DNA of 21,393 nt from REEB481 sp044360435 (GTDB lineage Bacteria > Bacteroidota > Bacteroidia > NS11-12g > UBA955), in contig JBIKKI010000029.1 in assembly GCA_044360435.1 (NCBI GenBank), forward strand, positions 1 to 21,393, given 5' to 3'. How positions within the stretch are numbered: position 1 is the first letter of the stretch; each line of letters starts with the position of its first letter. Position numbers and translations under genes: made by a program. The notes below the pieces were generated by a model. That model ran no database searches. It saw only the letters and a program-made list of their open reading frames with translations, and was not told the DNA's origin. This document shows, in pieces, positions 8,544-16,303 of this stretch.

Positions 8544-9282
8544 ACAGTTCCGGTTGTGGTGTGCCGCTTTGTGCTGCTGCGCTATAAGTACCAACAGTTT
8601 GCGCCTGCAGGCCCAAAACCGCATCAGCGACCACAACGACATTTTCTGGATGCCTCTGAACCTGAGCATCCGGCTGAACAATCAATGGAGCTGGAACGGT
8701 GAATACCAGTGGCGCAGAGACAACAGCGGCAGAAGCAGACAACAGGATTTATGGCGTACCGGTATTTCGGTGAAGCTGGGAGCCACGCAACAATTCCAGC
8801 TGGGTTATGCCTGGGTGCGCACGCATCCCTACGGCGACATTCCCCTTGCTTCCAGAGGCAGCTTCAGCGAACACCGCATCCACCAGCAATGGATGAGTTT
8901 CTGGCCAAGCCAGCCCGGGCAACCCACATGGCAGCAAAGAATCAGGCTGGAGCAACGCTGGCTGAATACAAGCGGATTTACCGGTCCCTGGACCTACCTG
9001 AACAGGATTCGGGTGATGCAGCGCCTGAATGTTCCGCTGCAAGCGAACCGCTGGTACGCTTATGTTTGGGATGAAGTCTTCCTGGGTTTCGGCAAAAACG
9101 TGGCGCAGAATGTATTCGACCAAAACCGACTGGCCGCCGGACTGGGATGGGATGGATGGAAACAGGTGAAGCTGGAACTGGGCCTCTTTCAGCAAATCCT
9201 GCAACAGGGCAAGCCGGTGGGCGGAAAAAACGTGTTTCAATACAATACCGGCCCCATGCTGATGATGCACTGGAAGTTGTAG
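8515..9282 (+). CDS. DUF2490 family outer-membrane protein
   Basis: This roughly 255-residue secreted protein has an N-terminal signal (basic FFRCIRNKQFR, hydrophobic LWCAALCCCAI, cut likely after LRLQA). The mature part reads as amphipathic strands rich in Trp, Tyr and Gln (IFWMPLNLSIRLNNQWSWNG, then RRDNSGRSRQQDLWRTGI, HRIHQQWMSFW, RIRLEQRW). This pattern and the order of motifs match DUF2490, predicted outer-membrane beta-barrels of unknown function. ATG codons at 8512 and 8515 overlap the SulP gene by about 30 bases; an upstream ATG at 8446 would overlap by almost 100 and spoil the signal peptide. The gene converges with the ABC-F gene, with only 18 bases between stop codons. Confidence 0.8.
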   Translation: MPFFRCIRNKQFRLWCAALCCCAISTNSLRLQAQNRISDHNDIFWMPLNLSIRLNNQWSWNGEYQWRRDNSGRSRQQDLWRTGISVKLGATQQFQLGYAWVRTHPYGDIPLASRGSFSEHRIHQQWMSFWPSQPGQPTWQQRIRLEQRWLNTSGFTGPWTYLNRIRVMQRLNVPLQANRWYAYVWDEVFLGFGKNVAQNVFDQNRLAAGLGWDGWKQVKLELGLFQQILQQGKPVGGKNVFQYNTGPMLMMHWKL

Positions 9283-9300
9283 CCTGGCAAAAAGTATCGA

Positions 9301-11208
9301 TCAGGACTGCCCTTCCATCCAAGCTTCCAACAGCCGGTCGTATTCACCTTGCAGCTGTTCGATGTTCCGGCACAAAGCTTCATGTTCCTGTCCCAATTTC
9401 CCAACCAGGGTAAGATCTGCAGCCACTTCAGGATTGGCCAGCCGTGCTTCCAGATCAGCACGCTGCGCCTGCTGTGCATCCAGTTTTGTCTGCACGGCTT
9501 CAAGCTCTTTCTCCAGCTGCTTTGCGCGGGATTGATTTTCTGTTGCTTTCACCGGAGCTGGTACAGGCTTTTCCTGTTTCTGGGGCTTGGGTTCCTGAGC
9601 GGCCATCTGTTCCTGACGGCGCGCAAACCATTCGTTAAACTCGGGATAGGTGCCGGGATATTCCTTGATGAGGCCATCTTCCACATACCAGATTTTATTG
9701 GCCACTTCTGAAACGAAATAGCGATCGTGGCTGATAAGTACGAAGCTCCCTTTGTAGTTTTTCAGTGCTTCTGCCAACAACCCGGAACTTTGGATGTCCA
9801 GGTGGTTGGTAGGTTCGTCGAGCAGCAGCAGGTTGCTTTCCTGAACCAGGGTTTTGGCCAGGGCTACACGGGCTTTTTCGCCACCGCTGAGCAGTTTGAT
9901 TTTCTTGAATACAGAATCGCCGGTGAACAGGAAACAGCCCAATACCGTGCGCACTTCGCGTTCGGTGAGCAGCGGCGCTGCATGTCCCAGTTCATCCAGC
10001 AGGTTGCGGCTCAGATTTAAACTTTCCAGCTGATGCTGTGCATAGAAAGCCGTGTCCACCTGATAGCCGATTTCTACGGAACCTCCATGGCTTTCCGTGC
10101 CATTGATGATGCGCAACAAGGTTGATTTACCGATGCCGTTGGCACCAATGAAGGCAATCTTATCGCCGCGTAACACCTGCGCCTCACCGCCCTTCAGCAC
10201 CGTTTTCTCCCCGTAGGCTTTGGTGATGTCCTTCAGATGAATGAGCATCTTGCCCGGTGTGCGCTTGGTTTTGAAGTCGAGTTTCAATACCACGCCGTCT
10301 TCTATCACCTCTTCCACGCGCTCCAGCTTCTCCAGCTGCTTCACCCTGGATTGCACGGCGGTGGCTTTGGAAGCCTTGTAGCGGAAACGCTCAATAAAGC
10401 GCTGTTGTTGCTTGATGTACTGTTGCTGGTTTTCGAAGCGGCGTTGCTGCATGGCATCGCGCTCCTGTTTTTGTTCCAGGTATTCGAAATAGTTGCCGGT
10501 ATAATGGTACAATTGCTGATGGGCAATTTCCACCACGCGGGTAACCACACGATCCATGAAAAACCGGTCGTGCGACACAATCACGAAGGTGCCGCGGTAT
10601 TCGCTGAGGTATTCTTCCAGCCACTCAATGCTGGGCATATCCAGGTGGTTGGTGGGTTCGTCGAGCAGCAGCAAATCCGGCTGTTGCAGCAGCAACTTGG
10701 CCAGCATGACGCGCATCCGCCAGCCACCGCTGAAGGATTGCAGGGGCTGATTCAGCTGCCAGGTTTCGAAACCAAGTCCTTCCAATATCTTCTCGGCTTC
10801 GTTATCCAATTCATAGCCGCCCAGGGTGCCGAACTCTTCCTGCTTCTCGGCCAGCAGGTTCAGCGTTTTGTCGCTGTGGTCGGTTTCAATCTGCACCAAG
10901 AGCTCGTTGATTTCCTTCTCCAGCTGAACCAAACGTCCAAGGCCTTGACGCGCCACCTGAAGGATGGGTTCCGAGGATTCATAAGAAAGCATGTCCTGGT
11001 TGAGGAAGCCGATGGTGAGCCCACCGGTTTTGTTCATGATGCCCTCACGCAGGTCGTATTCTCCGGAAATCAGACGAAGCAGGGTTGATTTACCGGTGCC
11101 GTTTTTGCCGACCAGTCCTATTTTTTCACCCGGCTTGATGTGCCAGGATGCGTTGCGGTAGAGGTATCTGCCGGCAAATTCGAAGCTGAAATCGGTAAGC
11201 GCTAACAC
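9301..11208 (-). CDS. ABC-F family ATPase (ribosome-associated, Uup/YheS type)
   Basis: This soluble protein of about 635 residues has two ABC domains and no membrane segments, as in ABC-F translation factors that act at the ribosomal E site. The first domain has GKNGTGKS (34-41), SGGWR (160-164) and LLLLDEPTNHLD (179-190). A linker full of Gln, Arg and Lys forms the P-site tRNA interaction region (about 230-300). The second domain has GANGIGKS (355-362), LSGGEKA (440-446) and another LDEPTNHLD. The tail (about 545-635) is Glu/Lys/Gln-rich coiled coil, like Uup. I use GTG 11208, where family members begin (LALTDFSFEFAGRYLY); the frame also stays open to a GTG at 11262. It is probably housekeeping rather than resistance. 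Confidence 0.9.
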   Translation of the reverse strand: MLALTDFSFEFAGRYLYRNASWHIKPGEKIGLVGKNGTGKSTLLRLISGEYDLREGIMNKTGGLTIGFLNQDMLSYESSEPILQVARQGLGRLVQLEKEINELLVQIETDHSDKTLNLLAEKQEEFGTLGGYELDNEAEKILEGLGFETWQLNQPLQSFSGGWRMRVMLAKLLLQQPDLLLLDEPTNHLDMPSIEWLEEYLSEYRGTFVIVSHDRFFMDRVVTRVVEIAHQQLYHYTGNYFEYLEQKQERDAMQQRRFENQQQYIKQQQRFIERFRYKASKATAVQSRVKQLEKLERVEEVIEDGVVLKLDFKTKRTPGKMLIHLKDITKAYGEKTVLKGGEAQVLRGDKIAFIGANGIGKSTLLRIINGTESHGGSVEIGYQVDTAFYAQHQLESLNLSRNLLDELGHAAPLLTEREVRTVLGCFLFTGDSVFKKIKLLSGGEKARVALAKTLVQESNLLLLDEPTNHLDIQSSGLLAEALKNYKGSFVLISHDRYFVSEVANKIWYVEDGLIKEYPGTYPEFNEWFARRQEQMAAQEPKPQKQEKPVPAPVKATENQSRAKQLEKELEAVQTKLDAQQAQRADLEARLANPEVAADLTLVGKLGQEHEALCRNIEQLQGEYDRLLEAWMEGQS

Positions 11209-11311
11209 GGTATTAAAAAGGGCTGCAAAGTTCGGGAAAAAATCGGCTGCTTCTGCGCGCACTTGCCAAGTTACAGCAGTGCTGAAGCGCTTCCCTTCTA
11301 CAGTGCCTGAT

Positions 11312-12187
11312 TCACACCCAAAGCACGCCCAGCATGCCGAACAGCATCAGCCATTTCAGACGGTTGGAAGCCAAGCCTGTGGCATTTCCCTGCCACACAG
11401 CAAATGCCATGTATCCGGTGCCAGCCGCTGCCAGCAGCAAATGCACGCGAAAAACCATTCCGGCGGGATAAAACAAAGCCACCGCGGCAATGAGGACCAC
11501 GGCCAAGCATAAAACCCCGGCGGTAAACCTGAGGGTGCGCAGCGAACCATAAACCACCGCCATGCTGCGCACGCCGGCGCGTTCATCACCTTCTCTGTCG
11601 TTCACATCCTTTACCCATTCGCGCGCCAGATTCAGCAGAAAAGCAATCATGGTAAACTCGCTGAACGGCAAGGCGGAAGCATCTTCAATGCCTTTCCGCG
11701 CCACAAACACCACCGATGCGGTAAGCATGGCCACCAGCATGTTCCCTGCGGGAGGCATTCCCTTCAAATCGCTGCTGTAGAAGAACAGCAACAAATTCAC
11801 CACCAGGGTAAACAAGAAAAAGGTAAGGTCCAGCATCCAGGCGGCGCCCATGGAAAGTAGAAGCAAGATGCCGTACCAGATCCAAGCGCTGCGCACACTG
11901 ATGACCGTTCCCACGCGGCGGCGCTCGGGTTTGTTGACGGCATCGGCAGCCTGGCCTTCAATATCGTTCACCACATTGCCTGCGGCGGCGGCAGCAGCTG
12001 TGGCCAGCATCAGACAAAAAGCATCCTGCCAGCGCAGCAGGCTGGGATTGAAACTGCGCAGGAAATCCGCCGCGCCAAAATTCAGCCAGTCCGCACCTTT
12101 CGCCATGAACAATACCTGTGTGAGCAGGATGATCAGCAGGTTCAGGGGCCGAACAAGTTCAATCAGGGCGCGGAGCTTCGCATTCAA
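11312..12187 (-). CDS. UbiA superfamily prenyltransferase
   Basis: This 291-residue membrane protein has about eight helices and the two Asp-rich motifs of UbiA prenyltransferases. The first is NVVNDIEGQAADAVNKPERRRVG (71-93), with the NKPER box usual in geranylgeranylglycerol-phosphate and related enzymes. The second is REWVKDVNDREGDERAG (189-205). These motifs bind Mg and the prenyl diphosphate. Bacteroidota commonly carry such a gene next to peptide deformylase, and the product is often annotated as a geranylgeranylglycerol-phosphate geranylgeranyltransferase-like protein; the true acceptor is unknown. The only start consistent with the N-terminus is TTG 12187, which overlaps the def stop as TTGA. 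It is the third gene of the ruvX-def-UbiA operon. Confidence 0.85.
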   Translation of the reverse strand: MNAKLRALIELVRPLNLLIILLTQVLFMAKGADWLNFGAADFLRSFNPSLLRWQDAFCLMLATAAAAAAGNVVNDIEGQAADAVNKPERRRVGTVISVRSAWIWYGILLLLSMGAAWMLDLTFFLFTLVVNLLLFFYSSDLKGMPPAGNMLVAMLTASVVFVARKGIEDASALPFSEFTMIAFLLNLAREWVKDVNDREGDERAGVRSMAVVYGSLRTLRFTAGVLCLAVVLIAAVALFYPAGMVFRVHLLLAAAGTGYMAFAVWQGNATGLASNRLKWLMLFGMLGVLWV

Positions 12188-12738
12188 CGTGCTTTCGGGA
12201 ATTTCATGCGGTAGGAAACATTCACGCGGCCGGCGCTGATGTTGCTCAGCTTGCCCTTCAACAGGTTGCGCTTCAAAGGAGAAATACGGTCGGTGAACAG
12301 CACGCCTTCGATGTGGTCGTACTCGTGTTGGATGATGCGCGCAGCCATGCCGTCAAATTCGGCTTCGTGCTCGCGGAATTGCTCGTCCTGATAACGGATG
12401 CGCAGCTTTGCATGGCGGCTCACATGTTCCCGCACCTGCGGAATGCTCAGACATCCTTCCTCAAAACTCCATTTCGTGTCAAACTCGTCGAGGATGACCG
12501 GGTTGATGAAGGTTTGTTTAAAATCTACGGGGTCGATGTCGTCGATTTCGCTGCCATCCACCACGAACAAACGGATGGGCAGGCCGATTTGTGGCGCCGC
12601 CAATCCAATTCCATTGCTGGCATACATTGTTTCGTACATGTTGGCGATCAGTTCCTTCAGACCCGGATAATCAGGACTGATGGGTTCGGCCTTCTGCCTA
12701 AGCACCGGACTGCCGTAAGCGTAAATGGGAAGAATCAT
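12184..12738 (-). CDS. def: Peptide deformylase
   Basis: This 184-residue enzyme removes the formyl group from the N-terminal methionine of nascent proteins in the cytosol. All three metal-site motifs are intact: GIGLAAPQIG (43-52), EGCLSIP (94-100, metal ligand Cys96) and QHEYDHIEG (137-145, ligands His138 and His142, catalytic Glu139). The length is normal for Bacteroidota deformylases. The start ATG overlaps the ruvX stop as ATGA and the stop overlaps the next start, so translation of all three genes is probably coupled. Confidence 0.97.
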   Translation of the reverse strand: MILPIYAYGSPVLRQKAEPISPDYPGLKELIANMYETMYASNGIGLAAPQIGLPIRLFVVDGSEIDDIDPVDFKQTFINPVILDEFDTKWSFEEGCLSIPQVREHVSRHAKLRIRYQDEQFREHEAEFDGMAARIIQHEYDHIEGVLFTDRISPLKRNLLKGKLSNISAGRVNVSYRMKFPKAR

Positions 12739-13148
12739 GACTGCTGCTGCAAATACACCTGCAATAATAATACGGCGCTGACGGTGTCTGTAAGTCCTTT
12801 TTCGCGGCGTTTCGACTTCTTCACCCCTGATGCAATCAAAGACTGACGTGCTTCCCTGCTCGACAGGCGTTCGTCAATGTAGTGCAAGGGAATCTCGGGG
12901 AATGCCTCCTTCAGCGCCAGCGCAAAAGCCTGCACCGGGGCTGTGGCATGGGTATCGCTGCCGTCGAAGCGCGAAGGCATGCCCAATACAAAATCCGTCA
13001 CCGGTTCTTTCGCGCAGTAAGCCTTAATCCAGGCCATTAAAACCGCAGTTTCCTGCATGCCTAAAGGCGTAGCCACAATGCGCAGCGGATCGCTCACGGC
13101 AATCCCCGTGCGCTTCACACCATAATCAAACGCCAGTGCCCGCGACAT
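12735..13148 (-). CDS. ruvX: Holliday junction resolvase-like RNase RuvX/YqgF
   Basis: This 137-residue protein has an RNase H-like fold. ALAFDYGVKRTGIAVSD (4-20) carries catalytic Asp8, FVLGMPSRFDGS follows, YIDERLSS (90-97) carries Glu93, and TDTVSAVLLLQVYL (120-133) carries the last acidic residue Asp121. Family members process Holliday junctions or 16S rRNA precursors; which role applies here is not shown. The frame is open well upstream of ATG 13148, but everything before it lacks similarity and overlaps the divergent neighbour. It is the first gene of the ruvX-def-UbiA operon. Confidence 0.92.
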   Translation of the reverse strand: MSRALAFDYGVKRTGIAVSDPLRIVATPLGMQETAVLMAWIKAYCAKEPVTDFVLGMPSRFDGSDTHATAPVQAFALALKEAFPEIPLHYIDERLSSREARQSLIASGVKKSKRREKGLTDTVSAVLLLQVYLQQQS

Positions 13149-13221
13149 GTTCCCTGCGAAGCTACACCAAAAACAAGCGTACCGATGGCCTCTTGCTTTT
13201 TTACCCTTAGTACCTTCGCAT

Positions 13222-13581
13222 ATGCCTGTTTCTGAACGATTACCCGTCATTGCCCGTATTTGCGGCATCACCCTGCTGATGTTGGGCACGCTCGATCCGC
13301 TGGAAGGTTCGGTGCTCATTGGGCTCGCAGGACTCATCCTGAGTTGGGAAGCGAGTCATCAAAAACGCAAAGGCGCAGGCTGGACTTTAGCAGCGGCACT
13401 GGCCATACTTGCCGGCGTGGCTTATCTGTTCTGGATATCTTCGCTGGGAGGGTTTGGCGGAAATACAGGCCGCTCGTATTGGTGGGCGCTCGGGATTCTT
13501 CCCTATCCCGTGGGTTGGCTGATGCTCATCGGTTGGTTGCTGTATGGCGTGTTGAACAAAAACGCGGTAAAAAGAATGTAA
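13222..13581 (+). CDS. Small membrane protein of unknown function
   Basis: I do not recognise a family. The 119-residue product from ATG 13222 has about three to four hydrophobic stretches (ICGITLLMLGTL, SVLIGLAGLILSW, WTLAAALAILAGVAYLFWI and VGWLMLIGWLLYGVL), a basic loop (EASHQKRKGAG) and a Gly/Asn/Arg-rich loop before the last helix. It is divergent from ruvX, with 73 bases between the starts. TACCTTCG at 13211-13218 is a near-match to the -7 box, but it lies too close to the ATG to be convincing. A longer frame opens 25 codons upstream, inside the ruvX start region, and was not used. Confidence 0.6.
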   Translation: MPVSERLPVIARICGITLLMLGTLDPLEGSVLIGLAGLILSWEASHQKRKGAGWTLAAALAILAGVAYLFWISSLGGFGGNTGRSYWWALGILPYPVGWLMLIGWLLYGVLNKNAVKRM

Positions 13582-13658
13582 CTCAGCACCCTTCCTACAC
13601 TTCACAGCATAGCCCGGGAAGCAGAAAAAACACCACATGCATCAAATAAAACCGCCTC

Positions 13659-14156
13659 ATGGAAGTACCGATTGAACACGCCGGTTTATGTTTATTGCAG
13701 CCCTTCATCCCAAACTATTTCGAGGTGCTGCACTTAACCGAGCACAATACCTTCCGATCAGATGAATCCAAAGCCAGAGCCATACGGCTTCTGGACTACC
13801 TGGCCTCCGGAACAACGAACTTCGAATCCGACGCTCCTTCCCTGAGCCATTTCTTGTGCGGTGAGAATTTCTTTCCTGCGGGGAACACAGACATATACCT
13901 GACGCCTGAAGAGCTGGCTGAATCAGAAGCACTATTAAGCGCCGTAATTGAACATTGGAAAGCATTGAATCATACAGCCATTGATTCTTTGCGAGATTTG
14001 TTTTTGAAGCGGCCGGGCATTTTGATTCAAGACCGGCAGCACATGCTGCTGCACATGAGCGGTTTGAGTATAGATCTGCTCTTAGATTCTTTGCCTTGGA
14101 GTAAAACCCTGATACGTTTACCCTGGATGAAGGCATCTATTCAGGTGGTTTGGTAA
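13659..14156 (+). CDS. Stand-alone C-terminal domain of a contractile injection system tape-measure protein
   Basis: The 165 residues align from end to end with the C-terminal domain of CIS_TMP proteins: EHAGLCLLQPFIPNYFEVL (6-24), ARAIRLLDYLASG (39-51), LSHFLCGENFF, then LTPEELAESEALLSAVIEHW (about 81-100), LRDLFLKRPG, and the strongly conserved close DSLPWSKTLIRLPWM before the end. In complete proteins, several hundred residues precede this part, and the gene sits among sheath, tube, baseplate and AAA+ genes of an extracellular contractile injection system. None of those are here, and an in-frame TAA lies 12 bases upstream of the ATG. I infer a remnant or a domain living on alone. The frame itself is intact, so expression is possible. 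Confidence 0.75.
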   Translation: MEVPIEHAGLCLLQPFIPNYFEVLHLTEHNTFRSDESKARAIRLLDYLASGTTNFESDAPSLSHFLCGENFFPAGNTDIYLTPEELAESEALLSAVIEHWKALNHTAIDSLRDLFLKRPGILIQDRQHMLLHMSGLSIDLLLDSLPWSKTLIRLPWMKASIQVVW

Positions 14157-14224
14157 CCGCATCAAGGGATTAAATCAAAAAAAGCCCAGTCTTTAACTGC
14201 ATCAAAAACCGTTAATATTACATC

Positions 14225-14665
14225 ATGAAATTCTTCCTGGTCAAAGCCATCCTCATCATTAGCTACACCGGTTTGCAGGCCCAGACCATCATCCGTCAGG
14301 GCCGTTACAGCACAGGAACAGCGCTCTATCATTGGGACGGAAAAGTACTCAGGCAAGGACAATACGCTACCGGAAAAGCGATTTGCAACTGGGACGGGAA
14401 AGTCATCCGACAAGGCCAATATGCTACAGGAGCGGCCTTATACAATTGGGATGGGAAAATACTCCGTCAGGGACAGTATTCCACAGGAACGGCATTGTAC
14501 AATTGGGACGGAACCATGATCCGGCAAGGAGCCTATTCCACAGGAAGTGCCCTATACAACTTTGACGGACAGGTGCTGCGATCGGGAGCCTATTCTACCG
14601 GAACCGCCATCTTCAATGTGGAGGGGAAAATTCCCACTGCAATGTTGATTTTTATGGCCATGTAG
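14225..14665 (+). CDS. Secreted protein of six 19-residue repeats
   Basis: This 146-residue product has a signal peptide (FLVKAILIISYTGLQA, likely cut before QTIIRQ). Residues 23-136 are six tandem units of 19 residues with the pattern hRQGxYxTGxAlYNWDGKh. The Arg-Gln-Gly, Tyr, Thr-Gly and Asp-Gly positions hold in nearly all copies; the last unit drifts (NVEGKI). The tail is a short hydrophobic IPTAMLIFMAM. Such short Gly-turn repeats would build a beta-rich solenoid or propeller-like closed shape, possibly related to the 4-fold beta flower proteins of Bacteroides, which I offer only as a guess. Genes on both sides look unrelated. It is probably periplasmic or surface-exposed, function unknown. 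Confidence 0.75.
   Translation: MKFFLVKAILIISYTGLQAQTIIRQGRYSTGTALYHWDGKVLRQGQYATGKAICNWDGKVIRQGQYATGAALYNWDGKILRQGQYSTGTALYNWDGTMIRQGAYSTGSALYNFDGQVLRSGAYSTGTAIFNVEGKIPTAMLIFMAM
14291..14632 (+). repeat. Six tandem 57-bp coding repeats
   Basis: The 342 bases that encode the 19-residue units form six in-frame 57-bp direct repeats. Copies differ mostly at third codon positions and at a few residue positions, so they are not freshly duplicated. Copy number could vary among strains by slippage or recombination. Confidence 0.8.
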
Positions 14666-14746
14666 TATCAAAATGAACATTTAACAGGCTTTCATCGTGG
14701 ACCAAATCAACACCCTTGCCGGCCCGCACTGACGAGGTAATCCATC

Positions 14747-15568
14747 TCACAAATCCCTGACCGGCCGCACTTTTAACTGGTAATCCTTAGGGTTGCGGAC
14801 GCTGTTGCCCGCCCGCAGGTGCATGGCCCAGGCAATGTTTGAGCTTTCTTCCTGACCTGTCCAGTACCAAGTTTCGGCAAAACTGCCGGCGCCTTCCAGA
14901 AACAACTGCTTTTGGATGGCCTTCAGCTCCGACTCATTGGGCAAACGCCAGCCATTCCCCAAAAAGCGACAAGTTTCCACCGCCCCTTGCCAGTCCATCG
15001 GGCCCAGGTCTTTTTCGTACACCTTCAGCCTGCGGCCATTCACCGTAACGATCAGGTTGCGCAGGTTTTGTTGCTTCAGCTCCTGACGTTGCTGCTCGGC
15101 TTTGGCAGCAGCTTCGGCGGCGGCAGCCACCCGCGCTGCGGAATCCTGCGCGGCCTTGGCCAGACGGGCCCTTTGTTCTGAAGGCGTTTCGTAATGGTAG
15201 GCAATTCCCGATGCCGCATGGCTGCTGTCCTTAAAGTGCAACCGCAGTTCCCCGCCCTCAGGCTTCAGGAAGAGCAGCGAATCGCAGTTATGTAGCAGCC
15301 TTCCACCTGTCTGCACCGTAATACGCAGGGGTGTATTCACCCTCAGTTTCATGGGAACACAAGCTCCGGCGGGAATCGGCGCGCGTCGGTCGTCAATCCG
15401 TACAAAATCAACCGTAGTTCCGCTCCAGCACACCTTCACCTCCACCCGTTCAACGTTCCATGCAGACGCTGCCTGAACCGGTTCGACAGGTACTCTTTTA
15501 GGAGGCTTCCCGGGCTGGGCCTGCACGTTGGCGGTGAAGGAGCTGCAGAGCAAGAAGAACAGGCGCAT
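14747..15568 (-). CDS. Secreted DUF1566 (Lcl_C-like) domain protein
   Basis: This 273-residue product starts at ATG 15568 with a signal peptide (RLFFLLCSSFTANVQA, cut before QPGKPPKR). A beta-rich N-terminal half (about 40-120; CWSGTTVDFVRIDDRRAPIPAG) is followed by an Ala/Glu/Gln-rich coiled coil (about 130-170, AARVAAAAEAAAKAEQQRQE). The C-terminal part (about 180-273) carries DUF1566 marks: WQGAVETCRFLGNGWRLPNESEL, then TWYWTGQEESSNIAWAMHL and a final VRPVRDL. DUF1566 domains occur in secreted bacterial proteins and share a C-type-lectin-like look, but no ligand is established. A TTG 15 bases upstream is in frame and was rejected as start. Confidence 0.7.
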   Translation of the reverse strand: MRLFFLLCSSFTANVQAQPGKPPKRVPVEPVQAASAWNVERVEVKVCWSGTTVDFVRIDDRRAPIPAGACVPMKLRVNTPLRITVQTGGRLLHNCDSLLFLKPEGGELRLHFKDSSHAASGIAYHYETPSEQRARLAKAAQDSAARVAAAAEAAAKAEQQRQELKQQNLRNLIVTVNGRRLKVYEKDLGPMDWQGAVETCRFLGNGWRLPNESELKAIQKQLFLEGAGSFAETWYWTGQEESSNIAWAMHLRAGNSVRNPKDYQLKVRPVRDL

Positions 15569-15741
15569 GTTCAAAAATAGCAATTGCCCGTGGCTTGGGC
15601 AGTGATGTTTTGGTTATATGGCTGAATCTGTTTTCAATCCCCGGGGACTGCTGTAAGCCCCCCCCAAATCGGACTGGTTATAACTTCGTAAAAGGACGAA
15701 CGTAGAATACACAAACCCTTACCAAGCCCCCTCAACCATTT

Positions 15742-15749
15742 TAACTTTG
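15742..15749 (+). promoter_or_regulatory. -7 box before the first copy of the duplicated small gene
   Basis: TAACTTTG matches TAnnTTTG exactly and stands 20 bases before the GTG at 15770. The second copy keeps a matching box (TATCTTTG at 17514-17521), so the element is conserved despite drift around it. A TTA rather than TTG stands about 20 bases upstream in both copies. Confidence 0.45.
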
Positions 15750-15769
15750 CTTTCAAGGCAGAATCAGAC

Positions 15770-16129
15770 GTGTTTCAGAATGTTCGGCGGACTGCCTTGG
15801 TCCTAACGCCAAAACAAGCGCTTTACGACTGGGCAAATAGCATTGAGCCCATAGACCCCAAAGAACTCGGTCAGATCATCGGTGAACCCGACGTGTATTT
15901 GCTGCCGGACTTCGAGACCACAGAGCAAATGGAACGCTGGTTGAGAACACACTTTGACTGGTTCTTTTGCGGGCCGCTCAACAACTGGTACACTGACGAG
16001 GATCTTTGGGTGCAAAACCGAACCTTCAAGATGTTTAAAGTCTGGTTTGACTATACACTGCATACCATGGTCTGGGACAGTCAAAAAGGCCCCATTGAGA
16101 AAATAGCGTACTTCGAGGAAGACGACTGA
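15770..16129 (+). CDS. Small conserved protein of unknown function, copy 1 (ancestral start codon lost)
   Basis: This is a 119-residue acidic, Trp-rich cytosolic protein of a family I cannot name. Visible conserved blocks are VRRTALVLTPKQALYDW, EPDVYLLPDFETTEQMERWL, HFDWFF, NNWYTDEDLWVQNRTF and WFDYTLHTMVWD. No signal or membrane segment is present. Compared with the paralogue at 17527 it differs at about ten of 112 aligned residues and has an altered C-terminus (YFEEDD). The ATG used by that paralogue is AAG here (15755-15757), so this copy must start at GTG 15770 or be silent. Everything after that is open and conserved, which argues for selection having acted after the duplication or for a recent loss. 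Confidence 0.65.
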   Translation: MFQNVRRTALVLTPKQALYDWANSIEPIDPKELGQIIGEPDVYLLPDFETTEQMERWLRTHFDWFFCGPLNNWYTDEDLWVQNRTFKMFKVWFDYTLHTMVWDSQKGPIEKIAYFEEDD

Positions 16130-16196
16130 TGTCGAACGGCGGACTGTTGCGCCAAGCGGAATAACCAAGCTGATACAGCGCAGTCCACCGCTAAAA

Positions 16197-16241
16197 GGTG
16201 GGGTCAACTTCCCGGAATGGGGGGGGGAATATCGCCGGAAT
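16197..16241 (+). mobile_element. IS21-family-like terminal relic, copy 1
   Basis: Two tandem units of about 22 bases, GGTGGGGTCA...CCGGAAT and GGGGGGGGAATATCGCCGGAAT, resemble the multiple terminal repeats (GGGG-GTCA-CCGGAAT) found at the ends of IS21 family elements. No istA or istB coding sequence is attached. The second copy is at 17960-18004. Confidence 0.5.
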
Positions 16242-16303
16242 ACACACAATGCGTAAGGAACAAGCAACAAGACTAGCGCACGACCGCAAACCATGTAATT
16301 ATT

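Larger units (their letters stand above)
15711..16243 (+). repeat. Direct repeat R, copy 1 (about 530 bp, gene plus IS21-like relic)
   Basis: From ACAAACCC at 15711 to GGAATAC ending at 16243 this segment matches 17483-18006 along its full length. It contains a TAnnTTTG box, the small conserved gene and the IS21-like terminal relic. The coding part is about 90% identical at protein level; the non-coding tail has drifted more. The two copies lie in the same orientation and enclose a Fic gene. Confidence 0.9.

Noticed and set aside
10237..11088. Plus-strand open frame of about 283 codons opposite the ABC-F gene
   Set aside because: It lies wholly within the ABC-F gene, whose motifs are complete; the antisense product has no motif.
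15572..15579. TATTTTTG on the minus strand as promoter of the DUF1566 gene
   Set aside because: It matches TAnnTTTG but ends three bases before the ATG, so transcription would start inside the coding region; no -33 TTG is present.
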